A stretch of DNA of 19,518 nt from Baffinella frigidus (lineage: Eukaryota > Cryptophyceae > Cryptomonadales > Baffinellaceae). Numbering within the stretch: the stretch's first letter is position 1; the number at the start of each line of letters is the position of its first letter. The stretch lies in NCBI GenBank assembly GCA_026770585.1, contig MU647002.1, positions 1-19,518 of the forward strand, given 5' to 3'. Position numbers and translations under genes: made by a program. Under the pieces are notes generated by a model. It searched no databases, was not told the origin of the DNA, and was given only the letters and a program-made list of their open reading frames with translations. Shown here in pieces: positions 1 to 8,500 of the stretch.

Positions 1-262
1 AAAAATTCCACTTTTTTAGCACTAATTTCAAAAAATCGATTTTTTGAAAATTGTTCCATTTTGAAGAGAATTTCATTGGGCTCATTGTTGCCTATAGATT
101 ACATGCCTATTTCATTTTTAAACAACCCTTAAATTTACTTCTCATAAGTGATTTACGGAAAAACATGATTTTTGTCTTTTGGCTTTAAATCTTTTAAAGG
201 TATTTTTTCGGCTTTAAAAATTTGAAAGCAAATTTGAAAGAAAGTGCGCTAGAGAGGAGGTT
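1..262. other. AT-rich flank downstream of the minus-strand gene
   Basis: No gene is visible. The stretch is AT-rich, unlike the rest of the window, and has a short palindrome near 29-47 (AAAAAATCGATTTTTT). It lies just past the last stop codon of the minus-strand gene copies, so a 3' untranslated or intergenic role is likely, but no polyadenylation signal stands out. Confidence 0.4.
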
Positions 263-340
263 TTATAAACACACGGGTGCACCGCTTTCGACGCAGTGGT
301 GGGTGAGGATCGTTCTTGCGACAGGGTCCGCGAGCGAGAC
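263..340 (-). pseudogene. Distal copy of the last exon (echo), with in-frame stop
   Basis: On the minus strand this reads VSLADPVARTILTHHC and continues to a TAA at 265-263. It matches the exon at 583-505 over roughly 65 bases. Its 5' edge lacks the AG acceptor seen in the other two copies and runs into telomere-like sequence. It may be the true terminal exon if an acceptor further upstream is used, or a decayed duplicate. Confidence 0.45.
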
Positions 341-1624
341 GCAAACCCCAAAACCAAAAAGCCTAAATCCTAAACGGGAAAACCTGGCGCAAAGCCGGAA
401 ACCAGAAACCCCAACCAAGCCAGTGACAGAGTACCCCTCCTCTGAATTAGTGCTGTACAGAGAGGTCTCGTTTAGGTTTTAGGTATAGGGTTAGGGTTTG
501 GGACCGCTTTCGACGCAGTGGTGGGTGAGGATCGTTCGTGCCACAGGGTCCGCGAGCGTGAAGCAGACCAGCGCCCCGATCCTCTGCGCGAGAGAGCCCT
601 TCATCAGCACCAGGCCACGTACTACCGGAATAACTCTACCAGGTAAACGTCCACCGTCCAGCACACACGATACTTCTGGTGGTCAATCTCGCGATGGATA
701 TGGTGAAAAAAATCCATCGTGAGATTGACCACCGTTTGTCAAACGCAGAGTTCAAATGGTCACACATGTCCTCAGGATTGTTCTTGCCACGGGGTCCGCG
801 AGCGTGAAGCAGACCTGCGCCCCGATCCTCTGTAGGGTTTGGGGTTTGGGGTTTGGGGGTTGGGGTTTGGGGGTTGGGGTTAGCGTGCGGGGTTGAGGGT
901 TTAGGGTTTAGGGTTTAGGGTTTAGGGTTTAGGGTGTAGGGTTTGAGATTTGGGGTGTATGGTGTGGGGTGTAGGGTGCAGGGTGTAGGGTTTATGTTTT
1001 AGGGTTTAGGGTTTGGGGTTTGGGGTTTGGGGTTTGGGGTTTGGGGTTTGGGGTTTCGGGTTTAGTGTAAGATTCAACCTGCGCGAGGCGAACGATGCGG
1101 ACCAGCATTTGCTGGGTTTGCACGTTGGAGAAAACCTGCGTTAGGTGTTCGGGTTCAGAGATTGGAGTTCAGGTTTTCGGCTTCACGGTTTACGGTTTAG
1201 GATTCAGGGGTTTAGGACCTGAACGGTGATGTCGTCGCCGCACTCTCCGAACTGGTAGAAGGATGCGGTGAGGAGGTGCGACGCCGTATTTCCGGAACGG
1301 TCCGAGACCAGGAAGAGATACCTAAAACCAGGGTTTGGGGTTGAGGGGTTAGGGTTTGGCAATGTTTCATGGTGAAGCAAGTGGTGAGGAGGTGCAAGGC
1401 GGGATTTCCGGAACGGTCCGACACTAAAAAAGTTACCTGAAAGAAAGGTTTCGGGTTTCGGGCTTCGAGTAGGGAATTCTTGATTTCGGGTTGCGAATTC
1501 TGGGTTTCGGGTTTCGGGTTTCGGGTTTCGGGTTCCCAGACTTCTTCTTTTCAGACGGCGCGCCGTCCTCGCCGTCCTCGTCGATTTGGAGGATCCCGCA
1601 CGACTGCCGCTCCCGCGAAGTCGC
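263..1624 (-). CDS. Split minus-strand gene of unknown function, 3' part (exons M2-M5)
   Basis: Four exons join in phase when read on the minus strand: 1624-1542 (contains ILQIDEDGEDGAPSEK), 1321-1219 (contains SDRSGNTASHLLT), 1135-1079 (VFSNVQTQQMLVRIVRLAQ) and 583-505 (contains LADPVARTILTHHC). Each is bounded by AG and GT, and the split codons fit: exon 1 leaves two bases and exon 2 supplies one. The segment SDRSGNTASHLLT resembles the start of an ankyrin repeat (D..GNTALHLL), but the rest is not recognised. A related copy at 340-263 ends in an in-frame TAA after CVESGAPVCL and may be the old or alternative terminus. Introns carry telomere-like repeats that are C-rich on the sense strand, as in the plus-strand genes, which supports the strand call. 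How the gene ends, and its 5' part, are uncertain. Confidence 0.5.
505..583 (-). CDS. Exon M5 of the minus-strand gene (most intact of three copies)
   Basis: It reads RIGALVCFTLADPVARTI and on to CVES, 26 codons plus one base. The acceptor is CGCGCAG and the donor is G|GTCCCA. It joins in phase 0 to the exon at 1135-1079. Of the three copies (829-772, 583-505, 340-263) only this one has both splice sites. Confidence 0.45.
772..829 (-). pseudogene. Proximal truncated copy of exon M5
   Basis: It begins with a good acceptor (CTACAG) and reads RIGAQVCFTLADPVARTIL, then diverges at about 772 into unrelated sequence with a stop. It is the 5' three quarters of the exon at 583-505, duplicated inside the preceding intron. 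Confidence 0.5.
834..1066. repeat. Telomere-like heptamer tract (TTTGGGG and TTTAGGG)
   Basis: Degenerate direct heptamer repeats, G-rich on the plus strand. A run of TTTAGGG sits near 899-935 and a homogeneous run of TTTGGGG near 1011-1054. The tract fills most of the intron between the minus-strand exons 1135-1079 and 829/583. Confidence 0.9.
1079..1135 (-). CDS. Exon M4 of the minus-strand gene
   Basis: Nineteen codons (VFSNVQTQQMLVRIVRLAQ) lie exactly between an AACGCAG acceptor and a CAG|GTTGAA donor, in phase 0 with both neighbours. The product segment is not recognised. Confidence 0.5.
1219..1321 (-). CDS. Exon M3 of the minus-strand gene, ankyrin-like start
   Basis: The sequence between TTTTAG and CAG|GTCCTA reads YLFLVSDRSGNTASHLLT, then ASFYQFGECGDDITVQ, 34 codons after one base that completes the previous codon. 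D.SGNTA.HLL is the usual opening of an ankyrin repeat, but no second repeat is clear. Confidence 0.5.
1385..1440 (-). pseudogene. Echo of exon M3 inside the upstream intron
   Basis: On the minus strand this repeats the acceptor and first part of exon M3 (SDRSGNPALHLLTT against SDRSGNTASHLLTA). The copy starts exactly at an AG acceptor (TTTCAG|GTAACT) but has in-frame stops in its first codons. It is a partial duplicate, not a usable exon. Confidence 0.5.
1446..1535. repeat. Heptamer tract of the TTTCGGG variant
   Basis: Repeats of TTTCGGG, five nearly perfect in a row at about 1500-1533. Same period as the telomere-like tracts, but homogenised for a different base at position four. Confidence 0.85.
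1542..1624 (-). CDS. Exon M2 of the minus-strand gene, acidic segment
   Basis: It reads ATSRERQSCGILQIDEDGED then GAPSEKK, from an AATAAG acceptor to an AA|GTCTGG donor, leaving two bases that the next exon completes to Lys. The acidic stretch has no recognised function. The plus-strand reading is low-complexity Ser/Pro, so the minus reading is preferred. Confidence 0.4.
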
Positions 1625-1671
1625 CTTATTGTTTAGGTTTCAGGGTTACGGGTTTAGGGTTGAGGGGTCTA

Positions 1672-1844
1672 CAGGTTACGCACCCCCCGTTCTGGTTATG
1701 AGCTCCTACGATCGCCTGCAGGTTACGGGCTTAGGAGACCACCGCGCCGCGAGAGGGTTAACCCCCCCCCCCAAACCCTACACCCTAAACCACATACACT
1801 AAGCTCCAAACTACAGGTTACGGACCCCCCGTTCTGGTTATGAG
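1672..1844. repeat. Direct repeat pair with tRNA-like flank
   Basis: About 33 bases (CAGGTTACGSACCCCCCGTT and onward to GGTTATGAGC) occur at 1672-1704 and again at 1814-1844. The second copy is followed at 1856-1868 by GGGTTCGAGTCC, which matches the tRNA B box. No anticodon arm or acceptor-stem partner was found, so a tRNA-derived SINE fragment or a coincidence are both possible. Confidence 0.5.
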
Positions 1845-2069
1845 CCCCCGGGTGCAGGGTTCGAGTCCTCGCCGGCACGATGGTTGACTGGACATGGCAG
1901 GTTTTTGTTCGCAGCGGAATGTTGACTAATCCGGGCAGGGTTGTGGTTTAGGGTTTGGGGTTCAGGTTGAATGAACCGGGCAGAATTGGTGCCGGTTGCC
2001 AGTTCGGTTCCTACCCTGGTACAAACTAGCGTTTCTCTCCGGTCGGGGGTTTCGGGTGTCGTGTTTCGT

Positions 2070-2340
2070 GTTTGGGGCTTGGGGTTTGGGGTTTGGGGTT
2101 CCGGGCTCCGGGTTCCGGGTTCCAGGTTCCGGGTTCCGGGTTCCGGGTTCCGGGTTCCGGGTTCCGGGCATCGGATTCCGGATTCCAGGTTTTGGGTTCC
2201 GTGTTTCGGTCTTCGGGTTCCGGGCTTCGGGTTCCGGGTTTCGGGTTTCGGGCTTCTGATTTCGGGTTTCGGTTCCCGCGTTTCGTGTTTCGTGTTTCGT
2301 ATTCCGGGTTTGGGGTTTGGGGTTTGGGGTTTGGGGTTTG
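2070..2340. repeat. Heptamer tracts TTTGGGG, TTCCGGG and TTTCGGG
   Basis: A block of homogeneous TTCCGGG repeats (about 2098-2167) is flanked by TTTGGGG runs (2079-2098 and 2307-2339) with TTTCGGG-like units between. All are G-rich on the plus strand. Translations of this block give the long Phe-Gly-Val-rich open frames, which are artefacts. Confidence 0.85.
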
Positions 2341-2392
2341 GCACCTTCTTCTCCGGAAGGAGGGACGAGACCTGCCGTTGTAATGCCCAGAA

Positions 2393-2545
2393 TGAGTTAT
2401 TGCCGCTATTATTCACCGATAAATTATTGCCCCCATTATTCCCCAACGAGTCATTGCCGATATTATTCCCCAATGAGATATTGCCGCTATTATTCCCCAC
2501 CGAGATATTGCCGCTATTGTTCCCCAACGAGTTATTTCCGTGAGT
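2393..2545. repeat. 27-bp minisatellite
   Basis: About six tandem units of roughly 27 bp containing GATATTGCCGCTATTATTCC, with point differences. This is unrelated to the heptamer repeats. On the minus strand it would encode an Asn-Gly-Ser repeat, but no start, splice sites or conserved flanks support coding. Confidence 0.8.
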
Positions 2546-2581
2546 ACCCCCAAGGGGCGCGGGGTACCACAAGTCGAATCA

Positions 2582-2668
2582 GGCCACACAGCTGACTACA
2601 AAGGGATTTCGTGAACGACCCTTAGCGAAAGATCCATACAACCGTACGGTAGGCCATCCGCAGGAACG
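2582..2668. repeat. Remnant of hairpin family C
   Basis: It shares CACACAGC.GACTACAAAGGGATT and later CGGTAGGC with the family C copies at 13343 and 18983. Only one arm is present. The hairpin at 2686-2834 begins just after it. Confidence 0.55.
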
Positions 2669-2685
2669 TTGAGAATTTCCTAGGG

Positions 2686-2834
2686 AATTTCATCTCCACA
2701 AAAGTATCAATTAATTGCTTTTGGCGCAACGAAATTTACTACACAAACGCTCTACTATTACTTTTATGAGCAAATCGTGTAGTAATTTTCGTTGCCGAAA
2801 AGCAATTAATTAATACTTGTATGGAGATTAAATT
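2686..2834. mobile_element. Hairpin MITE-like element H1
   Basis: A long imperfect inverted repeat. The left arm (AATTTCATCTCCACAAAAGT onward) matches the reverse complement of the right arm ending near 2834, over about 65 bp per arm. Both arms carry the core CAACGAAAWTTACTACAC. There is no coding capacity, as expected of a non-autonomous element. Confidence 0.75.
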
Positions 2835-3178
2835 GTTTGGTCAGCCCTGGTGGCTCAGCCACCAACGCCCCCGGGGCATTGATGTGGAAGCTACAAATTC
2901 AGTATCAGTACTCACTTTTTTAAATATGGTTCATATACACAAGATGTTTTCCCTGCACTGTAAAGCAACTCGGGGAGAAGCCACAAGGCTGACCGTGATC
3001 TATGCCGGGTTTTACAGTCACGTCCAGGTTTGAACGGGGCTGGCCACGTTGCCCGCAAATAATTTTCTCGGGCAACGTGGCCAATTCCAGCACAGAACCT
3101 GTCAATGAGGTTATAGTTTGCCACCTGTAGATTTTATGAGAAGGCAACGGTGAGCCTCGAGTGGAGAGAGGAGGGAAG

Positions 3179-3325
3179 GCTAGCTCTGCCTCAGTCGGGT
3201 TGGCAGACTATTCTCAAGCTGACGTTCTGGGTGTGCGGTGCAAATCCGTCAACTTGGGAGCAGAAAAGAGCCCGGGCTCACCAAATTGGTAAGCCCGAAT
3301 AGACTGAGACAGAACCCGTTCTGGA
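3179..3325 (-). mobile_element. Hairpin repeat family G, copy 1
   Basis: One of three dispersed copies (others at 6022-6153 and 15197-15283). The ends resemble short terminal inverted repeats (CTCAGTC and GACTGAG). An internal stem-loop here is GGGCTTACC paired with GGTGAGCCC. It lies in the long repeat-filled stretch between the putative first exon and the other exons of the minus-strand gene. Confidence 0.65.
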
Positions 3326-3580
3326 TGGAACATTATGGTATTTTGAGCATTCTTAAGTCAACTCCCCTTGGAGATGCCGCCACAATGCGGCTGCCCCGTG
3401 ATGAATGGATCTGGTACAAAAAGGTCTAATATGTATTTTAGTGGTATAAATCATGTCAACTTTTGCGATAAAGGGTTATTCGGGATTGGCCACAAGTCCC
3501 CTCCAGGGTGGTAGAGGGTTGGGGACCTCCGTGATATCGGACTCCGTTTCCTCCGTGCTGCCCCTGCGAAACAGAGGGTC

Positions 3581-3688
3581 TAGGGCTTAGGGTTTAGGGT
3601 TTAGGGTTTAGGGTCTAAGGTTTGGGGTTTAGGGTATGGGGTTTAGGGTTTGGGGTTTAGGGTTTAGGGTTTAGGGTTTAGGGTTTGG
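3581..3688. repeat. Telomere-like tract (TTTAGGG)
   Basis: About fifteen heptamers, mostly TTTAGGG with some TTTGGGG, G-rich on the plus strand. A remnant of family C follows at 3698-3769 (CACACAACAGGCTACAAAGG). Confidence 0.9.
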
Positions 3689-3697
3689 CACGAAAGG

Positions 3698-3769
3698 CCC
3701 ACACAACAGGCTACAAAGGGATTTTTGGTTGGATATCAACCAAGAATCGGTTAGGATGTCGGTAGGAAC
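3698..3769. repeat. Diverged remnant of hairpin family C
   Basis: Similar to the end of the family C elements (CACACA, then GGCTACAAAGGGATTTTTGG). A small internal palindrome (TTGGTTGGATATCAACCAAG) follows. Confidence 0.45.
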
Positions 3770-3888
3770 AAACCCAGCCCCTTTTGATCCGCTGTGTCTT
3801 AGCGTTTAGCTTTCAAGGTTTAGGCTTTAGGGTCTCGCCTGTGGACATGCTCGATTTTGATCGACTTTTTCAAGCCCATGAGAATCAC

Positions 3889-3996
3889 CGACGGAGAGGA
3901 GAGCCCCGCGTTTGCGGGCGTGCCCCCTCCCGCGAAGCGGTGCTGCGGCGAGCATCCCACCGCGCACAGCAGCCCGACCGCCAGCAGCGTCCGCAT
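3889..3996 (-). CDS. Possible first exon with signal peptide, minus-strand gene
   Basis: A 36-codon open stretch starts with ATG at 3996-3994 and reads MRTLLAVGLLCAVGCSPQ then a Gly/Ala/Ser-rich tail, ending at a plausible donor (TCG|GTGATT). The charged first residues, hydrophobic core and AVGC form a textbook signal peptide with a likely cleavage after Gly14 or Cys15. It lies upstream of the other minus-strand exons, on the same strand, and a C-rich-sense telomere-like tract follows as expected of an intron. No exon is visible between here and 1624, so the link to that gene is an inference. The frame also stays open upstream of the ATG, so a longer product or chance cannot be excluded. Confidence 0.35.
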
Positions 3997-4728
3997 CAGC
4001 CCCGCGCTGTGGTTGTTGTTCGCTCTGAGGGTTCGCGGAGCTCCGTGAAGGCTCGCGCGTTTCGGAGTATCGTGCCCGCACTCCAGAGTCCCCGAGCTTG
4101 CAGTGCTCGCTGGGATGCGCGACGCCGGAGCGACAACCGTGCCGGCGGTGTCTCCGGTATCTCGAGAGGGGGCGCTGCTCTCGGATGGATTTTTGTCGCC
4201 AGGAAAGGAGGAGCCTTTCCTTGCCCACATCAAACGATCGCTTCCTTGATGTGCCCCCTCTCTTCGCTCCGCACCTTCCCCCTGGCATTCCCTTCCCCGC
4301 TGCTGCTTCCCCACGCCTCTCCCGATCTGTCGCTCGAACCCTGAGTGCCACAGAGGATTTGAGTGGACCCGGGTTGAGTCTCCTCTTCGGCATGTCCCGC
4401 TGCGGGGATCGTTTGCCTCGGGACCCACCATCACAGCCTCCTCCTTCGCACCCCTTCACACTCACCCAGCCTTCTCACTTAGCGGCTCTCTTCACAGAAC
4501 CGACCCCTGCAACACGGGGAAGTCGGGGATCACGGTGGGGGTCATATCCCATGAATCTCTCTTTTCGATTTTGAACTAAAACTGTTTGTAAACATCAAAA
4601 GTCAATTTTGACTGATAATTGTTCTAAAGTTGTAAGGAATTGGAGCCTTTTGTCGCCCTGCAGGACCTCCGAAAAATCAAGGCAGGGTCCGGTTCCTGCT
4701 TAGATCTCGTTTCGTCTGCCCTCCATCG
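3997..4728. promoter_or_regulatory. Divergent intergenic region, probable promoter area
   Basis: This GC-rich stretch lacks the heptamer repeats and hairpin families that fill the introns. It separates the putative start of the minus-strand gene from the start of the carrier-ankyrin gene. Open frames exist on both strands but are low-complexity Arg/Ser/Pro and look non-coding. A small stem-loop (CACATCAA paired with TTGATGTG, 4227-4256) is present. No TATA box is clear. Confidence 0.35.
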
Positions 4729-5563
4729 ATGGAGGGCCCAGAGAGGACAGAGGAGACACCCTCGTTATTCACCCACAGCTCCCCACCACCGACTGCCGCC
4801 GGGCCATCCTCGACCGAGCGCGTCCCGCCGACCGCAGAGGTGGTGCTGGACATCTGGGCGCAGACACTGGGGATCCCGCGCGAGGTGCTCCGCCCGGACG
4901 ACGACTTCTTCCTCCTCGGCGGTCGGCGCCCCTCTCGAGCCTCAGGGTAGGGAGAGGCGTGGAGGCAGAAGCCAGCGCTAGACTCTCTGGACGTCTCTTG
5001 AGGACCCCGCTGGATGGATTGGCGCGGATGGGATCCTGAGAGCCGTCCAGAGAGTCTAGCCCAAGGACGGCAGCCCTCCACGCTCTCGTTGGAGGACGAG
5101 AGCAAGCTTCGTTCATCGAGCAACTGGACCCTAACCCTCAACCACTCATCCCTAAACCCTAAACCATTCCATGGGTTTCAGCATGTAGACACGTCACTCA
5201 TTGAGGACGAGAGCAAGCGTCGTCCATCGAGCAACTAGACCCCCACCCTTAACCACTCACAAACCCACCCCTCAAATTCCCAAACCCTCAAAACCTTAAA
5301 CCTAAACCCTGAAACCTTCAGGATTTGAGGAACCCTGACCCTCAAACTCTAACCCCTAACCCTAACCCCTAAAACCTAACCCACTCAACCCTAATCTCTA
5401 CCCCCTGAAGCCTGAAAACCATCATCACACAGGCGACAGCCTCGCAGTGCTAGCCGTGAGCAAGCGGCTTGTGGAGCTCGCGGATGGGGGGACGGGAAAG
5501 TGGCCGGAGGACGGGATGGTTAAGGGGCTGCTTGCGCCGACCCACTTCTATCAACATCGACAG
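4729..5563 (+). CDS. Exons 1-2: phosphopantetheine carrier domain, GGDSL split by an intron
   Basis: Exon 1 (4729-4921) ends one base into a Gly codon in DDDFFLLGG. Exon 2 (5433-5563) completes that codon and continues DSLAVLAVSKRLVELA. Only the spliced form has the carrier motif: reading through gives GGRRPSR and loses the serine. DxFFxLGG(D/H)SL is diagnostic of the PP-binding family, where a phosphopantetheinyl transferase modifies the Ser. The first 36 residues (MEGPERTEETP, then Ser/Pro-rich) look like a flexible leader or linker. Confidence 0.8.
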
Positions 5564-8500
5564 GTCAAGAGGGGCAGCGGAATTCAAGGGGAACCTAACA
5601 TTTAATCAGCGGAATTCATATGGGGGGCCGACGTGTTAGAGCGGGTCTCTCATTAGTTGACACGATTCGGACCTCGAAAAGAAAATTAGTAACGAACAAA
5701 ATCAGTCAACTTGTGTAGTAATTTTCATTGAAATGAAGATTCTTTTTTTTACGCAATGAAAGTTACTACACAAGTTGACTGATTTTGTTCGTTACTTATT
5801 TGCTTTTCGAGGTCTGAATCGTGTCAACTAATGAGAGACCCGCTCTAATTAGGCCGCGTAATTAGTTGATCGCGTGGATAATTAGGACGGGATGGTTAAG
5901 GGGTTGCTTGCGCCGACACACTTCTACCAGCATCGCCAGGTCAAGAGTGACCCTGGGAAGCAGCCTCAGCCTCACCGGCAGGTCCGGGTTCAAGAGTGGA
6001 ATCCTAGGTCTATCTCAGTCTGATTCGGGCGCACAAGGTGCGTCCGGGCTCGTTTTCGCGCCAAAATTGACGGCTTTTTACCGTGAACCCGAACGTCAAC
6101 TTGAGAATACTCTTTTGAGAAAAGTCGGCGAACCGTACTGAGGCAGAGCTAGGAATCAGCCGTGAGCCTCAGCCTAGCCCGAACCTGAGCCTGAGGCTGA
6201 CTAATGGGGTCGCTGAGGGTTTGGGGCTTAGGCTTTAGAGTTAGGGTATGGGGGTAGGGCCCCCTGGTACGTATAAACCGTAACCCCAAATCCCAAACCC
6301 AAAATTCCAAACTCTTAAACCTAAACCCTAAACCTAAACCCTGAGCCCCAAACCCTTAACCCTAAACCCTAAACTCTAAACCCTGAACTCTACGCCTTAA
6401 ACCCTGACCCCTGCACCATAACCCAGGTAGCCTCACTAGCCGCCTACCTGGACCTCTCAGGCTGCAGCGCGTCTTGGGGGGCTGCTGCGGCGGCTGTCAA
6501 GCGGGGGGACGCTGGGAATGTCGAGCAGGAGGAAAGTGGGGTTGTCGCAAGGGAGGACGCTGAGACTGTCACGCGGGAGGGGGCTGGTTCTGTCAAGAGG
6601 CAAGACGCTGGCGTGCCAGAGGACGGGCACGGGGAGGGCGGGGACGCGGGGAGGAAGGCGGAGCAGGAGGAGCAGCGGCAACTGCGCGCCGCGAGCGCGC
6701 GGGGAGACCTCTCGGCGGTAGCCCTGCACCCTCAACGCTCAACGCTCAACTCTCGACGCTCAACGCTAAAAACTAACCTCCAAACCGGGTTAATCGCGTT
6801 CGCGGACCGGAGTTAGTACTGCGCTCTGGGCCGCCAAGAGCGCGCGGGGAGACCTTCCGGCGGCAACCCTACACCCTCAATGATAAATACTACACCCTAC
6901 ACCCTACACCCTCAAACCGGGTTAGTCGCGTTGGCGGACCGGAGTTAGTACCGCGCTCTGTGCCGTACACCCTACATGCTGAACCCTCAACCCTCAACAC
7001 TCAACACTCAACACTCAACCCTCAACCCTAACCCCTAAACCCTACACCCGCACAGGTGCGTGCGCTGCTGGCTGCCGGGGTGCATCCGGGCGGGGGGGCA
7101 GGGAAGGTGCCTCCCGCCCTTTTCTTCTCAAAAAGAATGTGTTGGGCGTGTGTGGCAACCCCGTGGTTTGTCGTGCAAGTGCCTTTGGCCGCGGATGGTC
7201 GGCCCTCTTGCACGACGTGCAAGTCCATGCGTCTGCAACGGACCTCACACCCACCGCATGTACCCCGCCCCCAGGACGGCGCGCGGCACGCCGGGGGGCT
7301 TGCGCCATCCTTAACTGTCAACCTTTGCAACGGTTCAGGAAAAAAGTACTGAAATGCGCACGGGGGACCCTCGGCAGGCTGGGGCGCGGCACACTGGGCT
7401 CGCGCCGCTGCACGCCGCCGCCAACGCCGGGCAGGTGTGCTCTCTCTATTTTGGTATCTGTCAAGGTCTCTCTCTCTCTCTCTATCTATCTATCCATCCA
7501 TCTCTATGCTGGTACTAGTAAACATCTCTGCCTCCTGAAATTCTCACTTGTGATCTGGCGTGGGAATCAACGTCTCTTTCTCCCAACAGGCGGAGGTCGT
7601 GACGGAGCTACTGGCGGCCGGGGCGGGGGCCAACGCGAAACAGTTCTTCTACCAGCGCACCCCGGCGCAGAGCGCGGTACCCACGCCAGGCTCGTGGAGG
7701 GGGTATACTCACGTCGTTGTTGGAGCCGATGTGAGTTTCTTGGAGCCGTGTGGTCAAAATCCTGGTACAATTTTGTGACCAAGGCTCCATTTCCTAGGTC
7801 TACAGTATAAACGGAATATCCCCCCAACAGCCTTGCGTGGTAATAGAGCGGTGTTCTCATTTGTGGGCCGAAAAGAATGCAACACTTCGTGGCTGTTCCC
7901 CTTCAGATATTAGGCGGACGGCTCCAATTCCCTATGGGCGGAGACTACCCAAATCAAACACTCGTCTAAATTAGATACTCGGACTCCTGTTTTCAGGCGG
8001 CAGCCGGGTGCGCCGGCGCGCTGGCACTCCTCCTGGCGCACGGGGCCGCCGCACGCGTCCGCGACAAGAGCCGCCTCACCCTGGTGCGCCCCCTCTCCAA
8101 TTTTGATGAATTCGGAGGAATGTGTGGCAACCTTTAGGGTTTAGGGTAAGGCTCCAATTCCAGGGCCCTGTATGGAGAGGGGGCGCATCAGGCTCGTTGG
8201 CCTTTTTTTTAGTTTGTCCTGCATCACCTTGAATTGGGGCCTTGCCCTAAACCCTAAAAGTTGCAGATGCACGACGCGGCGCGCGGGGGGAGCGTCGCGT
8301 GCATCGAGCTGCTGCTGGATGCGGGCGCAGCCGCCGACGTCAACGCCCGGTGCGCCCCGGGAAGTGCCGACGTTCAAAATCCCTGCCCCCTTCACATTTG
8401 TGGAGGGGACCACTCGAGAATGCGAGAGGGGCCTATTTACATTTGGGGTTGTAAAAATTTGTACCAGGTTAGGGTGTTCCAACCTCGCGCCTGGACTAAT

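Noticed and set aside
834-1066. True chromosome end
   Set aside because: The tracts are degenerate, internal, lie in introns and occur throughout the window in both orientations. A terminal array would be uniform and at one end.
1830-1880. Possible tRNA gene
   Set aside because: GGGTTCGAGTCC fits the B box, but the T stem has a mismatch and no D arm, anticodon arm or acceptor stem partner could be found. The antisense reading of such boxes also makes misleading peptides.
1838-2595. Long open frames on both strands (up to 244 codons)
   Set aside because: They are translations of TTCCGGG/TTTGGGG heptamers and of the 27-bp minisatellite. Frames stay open because the repeat lacks stops, and no domain, start context or splice signals support them.
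3820-4574. Overlapping open frames of 158-212 codons on both strands
   Set aside because: They are Arg/Ser/Pro-rich with no recognisable motif. Only the short MRTLLAVGLLCAVGC frame has a feature of interest, and it is listed separately with low confidence.
5400-5620. Reading exon 2 straight through its donor
   Set aside because: Continuing past CAG|GTCAAG runs into unrelated sequence and loses the last carrier helix, whereas splicing to 6427 restores HFYQHRQVASLAAYL.
7056-7434. Alternative donor for exon 4 at GGG|GTGCAT (7080)
   Set aside because: It would shorten the first ankyrin loop by several residues. The later donor (7107) keeps a usual repeat length, though neither fits perfectly and this junction remains the weakest.
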